The notes: generated by a model not told the origin, from the sequence alone. A stretch of DNA of 51,119 nucleotides from Kluyvera georgiana ATCC 51603 (GCF_001654985.1 NZ_LXEU01000029.1:1-51119); one strand, 5' to 3'; counted from the stretch's first letter, positions 34,700-45,538 are shown. A program made the numbers and translations.

Positions 34700-36064
34700 A
34701 TGTTTGATAATTTAACCGATCGTTTGTCGCGCACGCTGCGCAATATCAGTGGCCGTGGACGCCTTACTGAAGACAACGTAAAAGAGACGCTGCGCGAAGT
34801 GCGCATGGCGCTGCTGGAGGCTGACGTTGCGCTGCCGGTAGTGCGTGATTTTATCAATCGCGTAAAAGAAAAAGCGGTTGGTCATGAAGTTAACAAAAGC
34901 CTGACGCCAGGCCAGGAATTCGTCAAAATCGTCCGTAGCGAACTGGTTTCGGCGATGGGCGAAGAGAACCAGACGCTGAACCTCGCCGCGCAGCCGCCGG
35001 CTGTGGTACTTATGGCGGGCCTGCAGGGTGCGGGTAAAACCACCAGCGTCGGTAAGCTCGGTAAGTTCCTGCGCGAGAAGCACAAGAAGAAAGTCCTGGT
35101 GGTTTCTGCCGACGTTTATCGCCCGGCGGCGATCAAACAGCTGGAAACCCTGGCCGAGCAGGTCGGCGTGGACTTCTTCCCGTCTGACGTTGGCCAGAAG
35201 CCTATCGACATCGTTAACGCGGCGCTGAAAGAAGCGAAGCTGAAATTCTACGACGTGCTGCTGGTGGATACCGCCGGTCGTCTGCACGTTGATGAAGCGA
35301 TGATGGACGAAATCAAGCAGGTTCACGCGGCGATTAAGCCGGTTGAAACCCTGTTTGTGGTTGATGCAATGACCGGCCAGGATGCGGCGAATACCGCCAA
35401 GGCCTTTAACGAAGCGCTGCCGCTGACCGGCGTGGTGCTGACCAAGGTCGATGGTGATGCGCGCGGCGGTGCAGCGCTCTCCATTCGTCACATTACCGGC
35501 AAACCGATTAAATTCCTTGGTGTCGGCGAGAAAACCGAAGCGCTGGAGCCGTTCCACCCGGACCGTATCGCTTCCCGTATTCTCGGCATGGGCGACGTGC
35601 TGTCGCTGATCGAAGATATTGAGAGCAAGGTTGACCGCGCGCAGGCTGAGAAGCTGGCGACCAAGCTGAAGAAGGGCGATGGTTTCGACCTGAACGACTT
35701 CCTGGAACAGCTCAAGCAGATGAAAAACATGGGCGGCATGGCGAGCCTGATGGGCAAACTGCCGGGCATGGGCCAGATCCCAGACAACGTTAAATCGCAG
35801 ATGGATGACAAAGTGCTGGTGCGTATGGAAGCGATCATCAACTCGATGACGCTGAAAGAGCGCGCGAAGCCGGAAATCATCAAAGGTTCCCGTAAGCGTC
35901 GTATCGCCCAGGGCTGCGGCCTGCAGGTGCAGGACGTGAACCGTCTGCTCAAGCAGTTCGACGACATGCAGCGCATGATGAAGAAGATGAAGTCGAAAGG
36001 CGGCATGATGAAAATGATGCGCGGAATGAAGGGAATGATGCCACCAGGATTCCCCGGCAGATAA
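34700..36064 (+). CDS. ffh: Signal recognition particle protein Ffh (SRP54)
   Basis: The 454-residue protein has an N domain (1-90), a GTPase G domain with GLQGAGKTTS (P-loop, about 107-116), DTAGR and TKVDGDARGG, and a Met-rich M domain (about 330-454) ending GMKGMMPPGFPGR that binds signal peptides and 4.5S RNA. With FtsY it targets inner membrane proteins cotranslationally. It heads the ffh-rpsP-rimM-trmD-rplS region. Confidence 0.98.
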   Translation: MFDNLTDRLSRTLRNISGRGRLTEDNVKETLREVRMALLEADVALPVVRDFINRVKEKAVGHEVNKSLTPGQEFVKIVRSELVSAMGEENQTLNLAAQPPAVVLMAGLQGAGKTTSVGKLGKFLREKHKKKVLVVSADVYRPAAIKQLETLAEQVGVDFFPSDVGQKPIDIVNAALKEAKLKFYDVLLVDTAGRLHVDEAMMDEIKQVHAAIKPVETLFVVDAMTGQDAANTAKAFNEALPLTGVVLTKVDGDARGGAALSIRHITGKPIKFLGVGEKTEALEPFHPDRIASRILGMGDVLSLIEDIESKVDRAQAEKLATKLKKGDGFDLNDFLEQLKQMKNMGGMASLMGKLPGMGQIPDNVKSQMDDKVLVRMEAIINSMTLKERAKPEIIKGSRKRRIAQGCGLQVQDVNRLLKQFDDMQRMMKKMKSKGGMMKMMRGMKGMMPPGFPGR

Positions 36065-36095
36065 TACGGATTGCATTTTGCCCAAAAATGAGTAA

Positions 36096-36422
<327 letters not shown>

Positions 36423-36440
36423 TCTGTCACGGTGGTCATG

Positions 36441-36989
36441 ATGAGCAAGCAACACACCGCACAAGCACCTGTTGATCCGATCGTATTGGGGAAAATGGGT
36501 TCTTCCTACGGTATCCGTGGTTGGCTCAGAGTGTTTTCCTCCACCGAAGACGCCGAAAGCATTTTTGACTATCAGCCCTGGTTAATCCAGAAGGCGGGTC
36601 AGTGGCAGACCGTTGAGCTGGAAAGCTGGCGCTACCACAATCAGGATATCGTCATTAAGCTGAAAGGCGTTGACGATCGCGATGCCGCGAATCTGCTGAC
36701 GAACTGCGAAATTATCGTGGATTCCTCGCAGCTGCCGGCGCTGGAAGATGGAAGCTATTACTGGAAAGACCTGATGGGCTGCCAGGTAGTGACCACGGAA
36801 GGCTACGGTCTCGGTAAAGTCATCGATATGATGGAAACCGGGTCGAATGACGTTCTCGTCATTAAGGCAAACCTGAAAGATGCATTTGGTATCAAGGAGC
36901 GGCTGGTTCCGTTCCTCGATGGGCAGGTTATCAAGAAAGTCGATCTCGCTACTCGTACTATCGAAGTAGATTGGGATCCTGGTTTTTAA
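36441..36989 (+). CDS. rimM: 16S rRNA processing factor RimM
   Basis: The 182-residue protein matches E. coli RimM, with [20 protein letters not shown] (N-terminal RimM domain) and a PRC-barrel-like C-terminus ([15 protein letters not shown]). It binds S19 during 30S head maturation. I chose ATG 36441 (MSKQ) by family length over the GTG/ATG codons just upstream. Confidence 0.97.
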   Translation: MSKQHTAQAPVDPIVLGKMGSSYGIRGWLRVFSSTEDAESIFDYQPWLIQKAGQWQTVELESWRYHNQDIVIKLKGVDDRDAANLLTNCEIIVDSSQLPALEDGSYYWKDLMGCQVVTTEGYGLGKVIDMMETGSNDVLVIKANLKDAFGIKERLVPFLDGQVIKKVDLATRTIEVDWDPGF

Positions 36990-37019
36990 ACCACCGGATA
37001 AACGGTAAAAGACGGCGCT

Positions 37020-37787
37020 ATGTGGATTGGCATAATTAGCCTGTTTCCTGAAATGTTCCGCGCAATTACCGATTACGGGGTAACTGGCCGGGCAGTAAAA
37101 AATGGCCTGCTGAGCATCCAGAGTTGGAGTCCACGTGACTTCACGCATGACCGGCACCGTACCGTGGACGATCGTCCTTACGGCGGCGGACCGGGGATGT
37201 TAATGATGGTGCAACCTTTACGGGACGCCATTCATGCAGCAAAAGCCGCGGCAGGTGAAGGCGCAAAGGTGATTTATCTGTCACCTCAGGGACGCAAGCT
37301 TGATCAAGCAGGCGTCAGCGAACTGGCCACGAATCAAAAGCTGATTCTGGTATGTGGTCGCTACGAAGGTATCGATGAGCGCGTGATTCAGACCGAGATT
37401 GACGAAGAATGGTCTATCGGCGATTACGTTCTCAGCGGTGGAGAGTTACCGGCAATGACGCTGATCGACTCCGTTTCCCGGTTTATTCCGGGGGTACTGG
37501 GTCATGAAGCATCGGCAATCGAAGATTCGTTTGCTGACGGGTTGCTGGACTGTCCGCACTATACCCGCCCTGAAGTGTTGGAAGGAATGGAAGTACCGCC
37601 GGTTCTGCTGTCGGGAAACCATGCCGAGATACGTCGCTGGCGTTTGAAGCAGTCGCTGGGCCGCTCCTGGCTTAGAAGACCTGAACTTCTGGAAAACCTG
37701 GCTCTGACTGAAGAGCAAGCAAGGTTGCTGGCGGAGTTCAAACAGGAACACGCGCAACAGCAGCATAAACATGATGGGCTGGTCTAA
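37020..37787 (+). CDS. trmD: tRNA (guanine-37-N1)-methyltransferase TrmD
   Basis: The 255-residue protein has the SPOUT trefoil-knot signature: [29 protein letters not shown] and [15 protein letters not shown]. It methylates G37 of tRNAs reading CUN, CCN and CGG, preventing +1 frameshifts, and is essential. It lies 30 nt after rimM. Confidence 0.98.
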   Translation: MWIGIISLFPEMFRAITDYGVTGRAVKNGLLSIQSWSPRDFTHDRHRTVDDRPYGGGPGMLMMVQPLRDAIHAAKAAAGEGAKVIYLSPQGRKLDQAGVSELATNQKLILVCGRYEGIDERVIQTEIDEEWSIGDYVLSGGELPAMTLIDSVSRFIPGVLGHEASAIEDSFADGLLDCPHYTRPEVLEGMEVPPVLLSGNHAEIRRWRLKQSLGRSWLRRPELLENLALTEEQARLLAEFKQEHAQQQHKHDGLV

Positions 37788-37825
37788 GACCCCCAAATAT
37801 CAGTTTACCCAGGATAAGAGATTAA

Positions 37826-38176
<351 letters not shown>

Positions 38177-38201
38177 GATTCGCGCAAGCGACATCCTGTT
38201 A

Positions 38202-38234
38202 GAAAGGGCTGGCCGAAAGGCTGGCCCTTTTTTT
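38202..38234 (+). terminator. Terminator of the rpsP-rplS operon
   Basis: AAAGGGC...GCCCTTT with an inner GGCC/GGCT stem and a GAAA loop, followed by a run of T (38227-38234), ends the ribosomal operon. Confidence 0.85.
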
Positions 38235-38254
38235 ATCCTCAAAGGCACCATGCG

Positions 38255-38284
38255 TTAACATTTGGTTGTTAAATCATTTACAAT
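38255..38284 (+). promoter_or_regulatory. Candidate promoter of the DUF2946-PepSY pair
   Basis: TTAACA (38255-38260) and TACAAT (38279-38284) are 18 bp apart, 24 bp before the GTG start. A partly palindromic TGTTAAATCATTTACA lies in between and could bind a regulator; no firm Fur or CueR site is seen. Confidence 0.4.
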
Positions 38285-38307
38285 GCCCTCATTCATTGGA
38301 GGGCAGT

Positions 38308-38709
38308 GTGAGCGGCAGAGCATTCAACATCACAGCACTGAAACAGTGGGCCGCCGGACTTGCGCTGTTGGCTATGGCGCTGATTATCTTTGCTCCGCTG
38401 ATCTCGGTGTCGCTACAGCAATCGCCAATGAGCGCGATGCCCGGTATGCACCATGAAATGACGATGCCAATGCCCACTCATCATTCGATGTCGGACAGCA
38501 TACCCATTGACCACGGTGAAGCCTGCGGCTACTGCGTGCTGCTGACGCATATGCCAGGCGTAATGCTGGCGCTGTGTGCACTGCTGTGCGCGTTGTTGCT
38601 GCGCGTGACGATTGTGTTGTTCCCACCTGTCGTCACCCACTGGTGCTATTTTCCCTGGCTCTTTCCTGATACCCGCGCGCCGCCGCGTTTGCCTGCTGTA
38701 CCTGCTTAA
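38308..38709 (+). CDS. DUF2946-like membrane protein with Met/His-rich loop
   Basis: The 133-residue product has a hydrophobic helix at about 14-35, a Met/His-rich segment (MSAMPGMHHEMTMPMPTHH, about 41-59), a CGYC motif near 73-76 and a second hydrophobic helix (about 82-105). This is the pattern of DUF2946-type proteins often found with copper or siderophore uptake genes. I chose GTG 38308, which has TGGAGGG 5 nt upstream, over a TTG further up. The Met/His loop suggests periplasmic copper binding; that is inference. The PepSY gene follows 56 bp downstream. Confidence 0.65.
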   Translation: MSGRAFNITALKQWAAGLALLAMALIIFAPLISVSLQQSPMSAMPGMHHEMTMPMPTHHSMSDSIPIDHGEACGYCVLLTHMPGVMLALCALLCALLLRVTIVLFPPVVTHWCYFPWLFPDTRAPPRLPAVPA

Positions 38710-38765
38710 AAATAATCAATGACGCCTCAGCGTCACACCACTTTTCGCATGTATGAAGGAAGAGT

Positions 38766-40136
38766 ATGACAACCTGCACCTCGCGGGCGGCATGGGTGCA
38801 CCTGCTGCGCCGCCTGCATTTTTTTATCGGTCTGTTTGTTGGGCCATTTATTTTCGTCGCGGCCCTGACGGGCACGCTGTATGTCGCCACGCCGCAGCTA
38901 GAGAACCTGCTGTATCGCGATGCGCTACACGGCACCATTGGCGGAGAGCGGCAGCCAATAGCCGTGCAGATTGCGGCTGCGGAACGCGCGTTGGATACAC
39001 CGTTGCGTTTGAGCGCCGTACGACCTGCGCTGGAAGCGGGTGAAACCACACGCGTAATGTTTGCCGATCCGGCGCTTCAGGTCTCGGAAAATCGCGCCAT
39101 CTTTATTGATCCGGTGACGTTGGCGGTGAAAGGCGATATGACGGTCTACGGTACCAGCGGTATTTTACCGCTGCGTCAGTGGATTGATTATGCGCATCGA
39201 TCGCTATTGCTCGGCGATACGGGGCGCTTATACAGCGAGCTGGCCGCGTCGTGGATGTGGGTGGCCGCGCTGGGGGGAATTGTCCTGTGGGCCTTTACCC
39301 GCCCTAAGCGACGGATCAAAAGCCGTCTGCAAAATACGCGCCGCCTGCATGTCACCCTTGGCTGGTCTCTTCTGGCGGGAATGTTGCTCTTTTCCGCGAC
39401 CGGCTTAACCTGGTCGCAGTGGGCCGGGGGTAACGTTGATAAGCTGCGCGCAGCTTTTGGTTGGCTGACACCGCAGGTCAATACCCAACTGCACGGTGGT
39501 GAGATGATGGCGATGGATCCTCATTCGGAGCATCGCGGCCATTCGGGCGAGATGATGCCACATGTTTCACAGGTCGCCTGGGAGCGGATCGATGCCGTCC
39601 TTAACGTTGCTCAACGCGGCGGCATCGATGCCACTCATCTGGAGATGCGCCCGCCGCGCAGCGCCGATCGTGCCTGGACGGTCACTGAGATCGACCGGCG
39701 CTGGCCCACGCAGGTCGATGCCGTTGCGGTCGATCCGCACTCTCTGGCGATTATCGACTCTACGCAGTTTGCTGATTTTCCGTTGATGGCAAAGCTCACG
39801 CGCTGGGGTGTTGATTTCCATATGGGGATCCTGTTCGGTTTGCCAAACCAGCTTTTGTTGATCGCCTTTGGGCTGGCGCTGTGCGTGGCGATTGTGATGG
39901 GCTATCGGCTCTGGTGGATTAAACGCCCTGCCCAGCTACAGAGCAGCCCGCTGCAAACGTTGACGCAAAGCTGGCTGGCATTGGCGCTGCCTGCGCGCAT
40001 TGCGACACTCGTCGTCACTGCGGCACTTGGTCTGGCGTTGCCAGTGATGGGGGCAAGTTTACTGCTGTTTGTTGCTATTGACTGGGTGCGCTGGCGTAGC
40101 AGGGTCGCGCAGGGATTATCGCGCGCAGCTGAGTAG
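38766..40136 (+). CDS. PepSY-associated transmembrane (PepSY_TM) protein
   Basis: The 456-residue protein has the PepSY_TM layout: a helix after HLLRRLHFFIGLFVGPFIFV (about 12-31), a periplasmic PepSY region, HRSLLLGDTGRLYSELAASW (about 144-163), a helix, RRLHVTLGWSLLAGML, a long Met/His-containing loop (about 240-350) and further helices to the C-terminus. Families with this layout are associated with iron-siderophore or copper handling and may carry electrons for metal reduction. In E. coli K-12 the site holds yfiRNB instead. It probably forms an operon with the DUF2946-like gene. Confidence 0.75.
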   Translation: MTTCTSRAAWVHLLRRLHFFIGLFVGPFIFVAALTGTLYVATPQLENLLYRDALHGTIGGERQPIAVQIAAAERALDTPLRLSAVRPALEAGETTRVMFADPALQVSENRAIFIDPVTLAVKGDMTVYGTSGILPLRQWIDYAHRSLLLGDTGRLYSELAASWMWVAALGGIVLWAFTRPKRRIKSRLQNTRRLHVTLGWSLLAGMLLFSATGLTWSQWAGGNVDKLRAAFGWLTPQVNTQLHGGEMMAMDPHSEHRGHSGEMMPHVSQVAWERIDAVLNVAQRGGIDATHLEMRPPRSADRAWTVTEIDRRWPTQVDAVAVDPHSLAIIDSTQFADFPLMAKLTRWGVDFHMGILFGLPNQLLLIAFGLALCVAIVMGYRLWWIKRPAQLQSSPLQTLTQSWLALALPARIATLVVTAALGLALPVMGASLLLFVAIDWVRWRSRVAQGLSRAAE

Positions 40137-40149
40137 GGGGCTTAAATCA

Positions 40150-40179
40150 GGGGGAACGCATTGGCGTTCGCCCTTTTTT
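40150..40179 (+). terminator. Terminator after the PepSY_TM gene
   Basis: GGGGAACGC...GCGTTCGCCC (40151-40173) followed by TTTTTT (40174-40179). Confidence 0.8.
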
Positions 40180-40197
40180 ATACCTCTCAATTAAAAG

Positions 40198-40299
40198 TGT
40201 AATTATTATTGTACACATTGGTGGTAATTACTTTGCCTTTAATAGGGGTTGTAAATAATAATTTACGGATTTTGGATTGATATCTTTACTCATTATGAT
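40198..40299 (+). promoter_or_regulatory. aroF promoter with TyrR boxes
   Basis: A strong TyrR box TGTAAA-N6-TTTACG lies at 40250-40267 and a weaker TGTAAT-N6-TGTACA at 40198-40215. Downstream, TTGGAT (40272-40277) and TATGAT (40294-40299), 16 bp apart, form a likely promoter. The box lies just upstream of the -35, in agreement with tyrosine-dependent TyrR repression of aroF-tyrA in enterics. Confidence 0.8.
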
Positions 40300-40362
40300 A
40301 TTGTGAGTGCACCTCATTGAGGAAACAACTATCGCAAACGAGCCATAACAGGTAATGCCATC

Positions 40363-41433
40363 ATGCAAAAAGACGCGCTGAATAACGTAAATATCGCCGA
40401 TGAACAGGTTTTGATCACCCCGGATCAGCTGAAAGCTGAATTTCCGCTCACCGTTGAGCAGGAAGCGCAAATCGCCCAGTCACGTAAAACGATTTCTGAC
40501 ATTATCTCCGGTCGCGATCCGCGTCTGCTGGTAGTGTGTGGGCCTTGCTCCATCCACGATCCTGAAGCTGCCATCGAATATGCGCGTCGATTTAAAACAC
40601 TGGCGGAAGAGGTCAGCGATAGCCTCTACCTGGTGATGCGCGTCTATTTTGAAAAGCCGCGTACTACCGTCGGCTGGAAAGGGCTTATCAACGATCCGCA
40701 CATGGATGGCTCGTTTGATGTGGAAGGCGGACTGAAAATTGCCCGTCGTCTGTTGGTTGAACTGGTCAGCATGGGGCTGCCGCTGGCAACCGAGGCGCTG
40801 GATCCGAACAGCCCGCAGTACCTGGGCGATCTGTTCAGTTGGTCAGCGATTGGCGCGCGTACCACAGAATCGCAGACGCACCGCGAAATGGCTTCTGGCC
40901 TGTCGATGCCGGTCGGTTTCAAAAACGGCACCGACGGATCGCTGGCGACCGCCATCAACGCGATGCGCGCTGCGGCGATGCCGCATCGTTTCGTGGGGAT
41001 CAACCAGGCCGGTCAGGTTTGCCTGCTGCGCACCCAGGGTAACCCGGATGGACACGTGATTCTGCGCGGCGGTAAAAAGCCGAACTACGGCCCGGAAGAT
41101 GTGGCGCAGTGTGAAAAAGAGATGGAACAGGCGGGACTGCGCGCATCGCTGATGGTAGATTGCAGTCATGGTAATTCCAATAAAGACTACCGTCGTCAGC
41201 CTGCGGTAGCGGAATCCGTTGTCGCACAGATCAAGGACGGTAACCGTTCCATTATTGGTCTGATGATTGAAAGCAACATTCACGAAGGCAATCAGTCTTC
41301 CGAGCAGCCGCGCTGTGATATGAAATACGGCGTATCGGTAACCGATGCATGCATCAGTTGGGAAACGACCGATGCGCTGCTGCGTGAGCTCGACAAGGAT
41401 TTACGCGGCCATCTGGCGGCTCGTCTGGCGTAA
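40363..41433 (+). CDS. aroF: Tyrosine-sensitive DAHP synthase
   Basis: The 356-residue protein matches E. coli AroF, with LLVVCGPCSIHDPEAA, RVYFEKPRTTVGWKG and the metal-site HGNSNKDYRRQP. It condenses phosphoenolpyruvate and erythrose-4-phosphate in the first shikimate step and is feedback-inhibited by Tyr. It forms an operon with tyrA 9 nt downstream under TyrR control. Confidence 0.97.
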   Translation: MQKDALNNVNIADEQVLITPDQLKAEFPLTVEQEAQIAQSRKTISDIISGRDPRLLVVCGPCSIHDPEAAIEYARRFKTLAEEVSDSLYLVMRVYFEKPRTTVGWKGLINDPHMDGSFDVEGGLKIARRLLVELVSMGLPLATEALDPNSPQYLGDLFSWSAIGARTTESQTHREMASGLSMPVGFKNGTDGSLATAINAMRAAAMPHRFVGINQAGQVCLLRTQGNPDGHVILRGGKKPNYGPEDVAQCEKEMEQAGLRASLMVDCSHGNSNKDYRRQPAVAESVVAQIKDGNRSIIGLMIESNIHEGNQSSEQPRCDMKYGVSVTDACISWETTDALLRELDKDLRGHLAARLA

Positions 41434-41442
41434 GAGGATTGT

Positions 41443-42564
41443 ATGGTTGCTGAACTGACCGCGCTGCGCGATCAAATTGATGAAGTGGATAAGGCTCTGC
41501 TGAACCTGCTGGCGAAGCGTCTGGAACTGGTGGCGGAAGTTGGCGAAGTCAAAAGCCAGTACGGCCTGCCGATTTATGTCCCGGAACGTGAGGCTTCAAT
41601 GCTGGCTTCGCGTCGCAAAGAGGCCGCCGCATTAGGCGTGCCGCCTGATTTGATTGAAGATGTGCTGCGTCGCGTGATGCGCGAGTCCTACTCCAGCGAA
41701 AACGACAAAGGCTTCAAAACGCTCTGTCCGTCGCTGCGCCCGGTGGTGATTGTCGGCGGCGGCGGCCAGATGGGGCGGCTGTTTGAAAAAATGCTGACCC
41801 TGTCCGGCTATCAGGTGCGGACGCTGGAAAAAGAAGACTGGGCAAACGCGCCAGAAATGGTGGCGGATGCCGGTATGGTCATCGTCAGCGTGCCAATCCA
41901 CGTCACTGAGCAGGTGATTGCAAAGCTACCGCCGCTACCGAAGGACTGTATTCTGGTGGATCTGGCCTCGGTGAAAGCCGGGCCACTGCAAGCGATGCTG
42001 TCGGTGCACTCGGGGCCCGTTGTGGGGCTGCACCCGATGTTTGGTCCGGACAGCGGCAGCCTGGCTAAACAGGTGGTGGTCTACTGCGATGGCCGCCAGC
42101 CGGAAGCCTACCAGTGGTTCCTCGAGCAGATTCAGGTCTGGGGCGCGCGTTTACATCGTATCAGCGCGGTTGAGCACGACCAGAATATGGCGTTTATCCA
42201 GGCGCTGCGTCACTTTGCGACTTTCGCCTATGGCCTGCATCTGGCGGAAGAGAATGTGCAACTGGAACAACTACTGGCGCTCTCTTCACCGATCTACCGC
42301 CTGGAACTGGCGATGGTTGGCCGTCTGTTTGCTCAGGATCCGCAGCTGTACGCCGACATTATTATGTCGTCTGGTAACAATCTGGCGCTGATTAAACGTT
42401 ACTACCAGCGCTTTGGCGAGGCAATTGGGCTGCTGGAGCAGGGCGATAAGCAGGCGTTTATCGACAGCTTCCGTAAGGTGGAACACTGGTTCGGCGACTA
42501 CGCACAGCGTTTCCAGAGTGAGAGCCGCGTCCTGTTACGCCAGGCGAATGACAGTCGGCAGTAA
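41443..42564 (+). CDS. tyrA: Bifunctional chorismate mutase / prephenate dehydrogenase
   Basis: The 373-residue protein has an AroQ-type chorismate mutase domain (1-90; [20 protein letters not shown]) and a prephenate dehydrogenase domain with the NAD-binding [17 protein letters not shown] (about 101-117) and GLHPMFGPD (about 195-203). It makes 4-hydroxyphenylpyruvate for tyrosine. Length equals E. coli. Confidence 0.97.
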   Translation: MVAELTALRDQIDEVDKALLNLLAKRLELVAEVGEVKSQYGLPIYVPEREASMLASRRKEAAALGVPPDLIEDVLRRVMRESYSSENDKGFKTLCPSLRPVVIVGGGGQMGRLFEKMLTLSGYQVRTLEKEDWANAPEMVADAGMVIVSVPIHVTEQVIAKLPPLPKDCILVDLASVKAGPLQAMLSVHSGPVVGLHPMFGPDSGSLAKQVVVYCDGRQPEAYQWFLEQIQVWGARLHRISAVEHDQNMAFIQALRHFATFAYGLHLAEENVQLEQLLALSSPIYRLELAMVGRLFAQDPQLYADIIMSSGNNLALIKRYYQRFGEAIGLLEQGDKQAFIDSFRKVEHWFGDYAQRFQSESRVLLRQANDSRQ

Positions 42565-42584
42565 ACGAAAACTGTATATACTTG

Positions 42585-42614
42585 AAAGCCAGGGGAAATC
42601 CTCTGGCTTTTTTT
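42585..42614 (+). terminator. aroF-tyrA terminator
   Basis: AAAGCCAG (42585-42592) pairs with CTGGCTTT (42603-42610), followed by TTTT. It ends only 5 bp before the first plausible start of the next gene. Confidence 0.85.
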
Positions 42615-42619
42615 ATGGG

Positions 42620-43501
42620 ATGAAGACGATGGCTGAAGCAAACCTGCTGTTTGATTACACCGGACATCTGCCGGAATGCCCGACCTGGAGCGACGCCGAG
42701 CAGGCGTTGTACTGGGCGGACATCATGGAGTGTGAAATTCACCGCTATGTACCTGCGACGGGCGACCACCAGATCTTACAGTTCCCGGAAGAGGTTGGCT
42801 GCTTTGCGCTGAGGGAGAAGGGGGGCTTTATCGTCGCGCTACGCAGCGCAATCTGGCTTGCCGATAGCCGCGGTCTGCTCCAGCATAAAATCTGCGATAA
42901 CCCAAGTAATCCACAGCTGGCGCGTTTTAACGACGGCGGCACCGATCGCGATGGACGTTTTTATGCCGGTACCTTCTGGGGGCCGGGTGATTACAACGGG
43001 GCGCTGTTGGTTAGGGTGGATAACCAACTGAGGCCAAAGGTGATTCAGTGTGATATTCACGGCGCCAACGGTTTGGCATTCAGCGAGGATAAAGGCTGGA
43101 TGTATACCTCCGACACGCCAAACGGCGTGATTTATCGTACGCCGCTGGACGCCGACGGCGAACCGGGAGCGCGGGAGGTGTTCCGCTTGTTTCAGGACGG
43201 TGAGGGGATCCCGGACGGCGCGGCTATCGATGAAGAAGGCTGTTACTGGAGCGCGATGTTTGACGGCTGGCGCGTGGCGCGCTTCTCGCCAACGGGGGAG
43301 CAGCTTGCGGAATATCGTCTGCCGGTGCGTTGCCCGACGATGGTCTGCTTCGGTGGCGCGGATATGCGCACGCTGTTTATTACCACGACCCGAGAGAATA
43401 TGTCGGCGGATGAGGTGGCGCAGTATCCGCTTTCTGGTGCCATCTTCACCCTGCACGTTGAAGTCGCAGGGATGAAGAAGCTACCGTTTATCGAACGTTA
43501 A
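42620..43501 (+). CDS. SMP-30/gluconolactonase/LRE-family sugar lactonase
   Basis: The product (293 residues from ATG 42620, 290 from ATG 42629) is a six-bladed beta-propeller of the SMP-30 family. Likely metal ligands are Glu in LPECPTW, Asn in [19 protein letters not shown], Asn in GANGLAFS and Asp in [15 protein letters not shown]. Such enzymes hydrolyse sugar lactones; the substrate is unknown. The start cannot be settled: both candidates have poor ribosome binding sites and lie directly after the tyrA terminator. The frame extends further into tyrA, but only the propeller part is family-like. Its stop overlaps the pheA stop by three bases in convergent orientation. Confidence 0.85.
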   Translation: MKTMAEANLLFDYTGHLPECPTWSDAEQALYWADIMECEIHRYVPATGDHQILQFPEEVGCFALREKGGFIVALRSAIWLADSRGLLQHKICDNPSNPQLARFNDGGTDRDGRFYAGTFWGPGDYNGALLVRVDNQLRPKVIQCDIHGANGLAFSEDKGWMYTSDTPNGVIYRTPLDADGEPGAREVFRLFQDGEGIPDGAAIDEEGCYWSAMFDGWRVARFSPTGEQLAEYRLPVRCPTMVCFGGADMRTLFITTTRENMSADEVAQYPLSGAIFTLHVEVAGMKKLPFIER

Positions 43502-44658
43502 ACCGGGTCGACCGGTACCACGTTCTCGCTTGGGTAGCAGCCCAGCACTTTCATCGAGCGGGTAATACCGGAAAGCTCTTTGAGTGCTTTTTGCATCGGC
43601 AGCGCGTCCAGGTTCGCCTGGACGTCGAGATAAAACATCTCTTCCCACGGGTTGCCGTGAATCGGGCGCGATTCGAGCTTGGTCATAATCAGGTTGTGAT
43701 TACGCAATACCAGCAGCGCTTCAACCAGCGCACCGGCCTGCTGCCCGGTGGCGATCAGCAGGGTGGTTTTCGCCGGTACCTGGTCGGAGACGTTCACCGC
43801 TTTGCGCGCCAGCACCAGGAAGCGCGTGATGTTCTGCGTCTGGTTCGCCTGGCAGCGTTCCAGCACCTGCAAGCCATACAGCTTGCCGCCGGCTTCGCTA
43901 CCCAGCGCCGCGACGGTTGGTGAGTTGGCCTGCGCCACTTTTTCCATTGCCGCCGAGGTGCTCTCGGTATACTCAATTTTCCACTGCGGATAATGGCTCA
44001 GGAACTGGCTGCACTGCTGGAACGGCTGCGGATGGCTGTAGACCGTTTCAATGGTGTCGAGGGTGGTCGTGCCGTTGACCAGCACGCAGTGGTCGATAGG
44101 GACCGTCATTTCGCCCACGATCGACAGACTGGTATGCTGCAGCAGGTCGTAGACGTCGTTAATGCCGCCGGAGCTGGTGTTTTCAATCGGCACCACGGCG
44201 TAGTCAGCCTGGCCGGTCTCGACCTGATTAAAGATATCGGCAAATTTCAGGCAGCCGCTTTCGATGAACTGCTCAAAGTGGCGGGCGGCATACTGGCGGG
44301 CCGCCAGATGCGAGTAGGAACCTTTCGGGCCCAGAAACGCGATACGTGCGGAGTGCGGGTTAATTTTATTCAGGTGCTGCTGGAGCAGGGTTTGCTGGGT
44401 CAGGACTGAATCTTCAATGATGAGCTGGAACAGGCGGGTGATGTAGTGCGCGTCAAGCTGGTGGGCTTTGCCCAGCGTAATCAGGCGTTCCAGCAGATCG
44501 CGCTCGCGGTCGATGTCGCGGACCGGGCGGTGAGACGCCAGCTTGGCTTTACCCACCTCAATGGCCAGGCCGCGGCGCTCGGCCAGCAGGCTCACTAATT
44601 TCTCATCAAGGGCGCTTATCTTATCGCGTATCGCCAGTAACGGATTTTCCGAAGTCAT
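43498..44658 (-). CDS. pheA: Bifunctional chorismate mutase / prephenate dehydratase
   Basis: The 386-residue protein ([20 protein letters not shown]) has chorismate mutase (1-100), prephenate dehydratase (about 105-285; [27 protein letters not shown]) and a C-terminal ACT domain with [18 protein letters not shown] that binds phenylalanine. I chose ATG 44658 because it gives the exact E. coli length; an upstream in-frame ATG lies before the attenuator. Expression is controlled by the pheL leader attenuator. Confidence 0.97.
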   Translation of the reverse strand: MTSENPLLAIRDKISALDEKLVSLLAERRGLAIEVGKAKLASHRPVRDIDRERDLLERLITLGKAHQLDAHYITRLFQLIIEDSVLTQQTLLQQHLNKINPHSARIAFLGPKGSYSHLAARQYAARHFEQFIESGCLKFADIFNQVETGQADYAVVPIENTSSGGINDVYDLLQHTSLSIVGEMTVPIDHCVLVNGTTTLDTIETVYSHPQPFQQCSQFLSHYPQWKIEYTESTSAAMEKVAQANSPTVAALGSEAGGKLYGLQVLERCQANQTQNITRFLVLARKAVNVSDQVPAKTTLLIATGQQAGALVEALLVLRNHNLIMTKLESRPIHGNPWEEMFYLDVQANLDALPMQKALKELSGITRSMKVLGCYPSENVVPVDPV

Positions 44659-44683
44659 CATGTTTGCCTTTCTTGTTATCAAT

Positions 44684-44710
44684 AAAAAAGGCCCCCCGGT
44701 GTGGGAGGCC
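44684..44710 (-). terminator. pheA attenuator terminator
   Basis: On the minus strand GGCCTCCC (44710-44703) pairs with GGGGGGCC (44697-44690), then TTTTTT. Upstream sequence around 44750-44755 (GGGAGGC) can pair with GCCTCCC to form the antiterminator when the ribosome stalls in pheL. Confidence 0.88.
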
Positions 44711-44758
44711 TTATTGTTCGTCTTCGCATTCTTTATCACACGACGAAACGCCTCCCAT

Positions 44759-44806
44759 TCAGGGGAAGGTAAAAAAGAATGCGAAGAAAAACGGTAGAAG
44801 TTTCAC
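44759..44806 (-). CDS. pheL: pheA leader peptide
   Basis: GTG at 44806 opens a 15-codon peptide, [15 protein letters not shown], with seven phenylalanines, ending at TGA 44761-44759. Stalling at the Phe codons when Phe-tRNA is scarce permits pheA transcription. E. coli PheL is [15 protein letters not shown] with an ATG start; here the start is GTG and residues 3-4 differ. The nearest AAGGA site is about 12 nt upstream, an unusually long spacing. Confidence 0.9.
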   Translation of the reverse strand: MKLLPFFFAFFFTFP

Positions 44807-44870
44807 TATCAGGTTAAATCCTTAGCGTGATGAGGTTTTACAGTACTCGTTCTGTTTTCATTCTGTCAAT

Positions 44871-44894
44871 AAAAAACGCGCCCGAAGGCGCGTT
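44871..44894 (-). terminator. raiA terminator
   Basis: AACGCGCC/GGCGCGTT (44875-44882, 44887-44894) with a tetraloop and T-run on the minus strand. Confidence 0.88.
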
Positions 44895-44924
44895 GGCGAT
44901 ACACATTAAAGTACAAAGTTCAGT

Positions 44925-45320
<396 letters not shown>

Positions 45321-45492
45321 TTAAAATGTGTGATAAATATCACATTATTTTGTCACTTTTTGTCAGCGCATTCATTTTGTGAGTCAAGACAGGAAGAAGT
45401 GATTTTTTACTTGTCGATTCCGGAAAATGCAGCCATATTTGATAGGATGACCAGGCGCTAAACCGCTTCAGCAAGTCATTAAAACGAATAAA

Positions 45493-45520
45493 AAAACGGC
45501 AGCCATCGGGCTGCCGTTTT
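45493..45520. terminator. bamD terminator
   Basis: AAAACGGCAGCC (45493-45504) pairs exactly with GGCTGCCGTTTT (45509-45520); flanking A tracts make it functional on the minus strand after bamD. Confidence 0.85.
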
Positions 45521-45538
45521 GCTTTCTAAGATGTTTGA

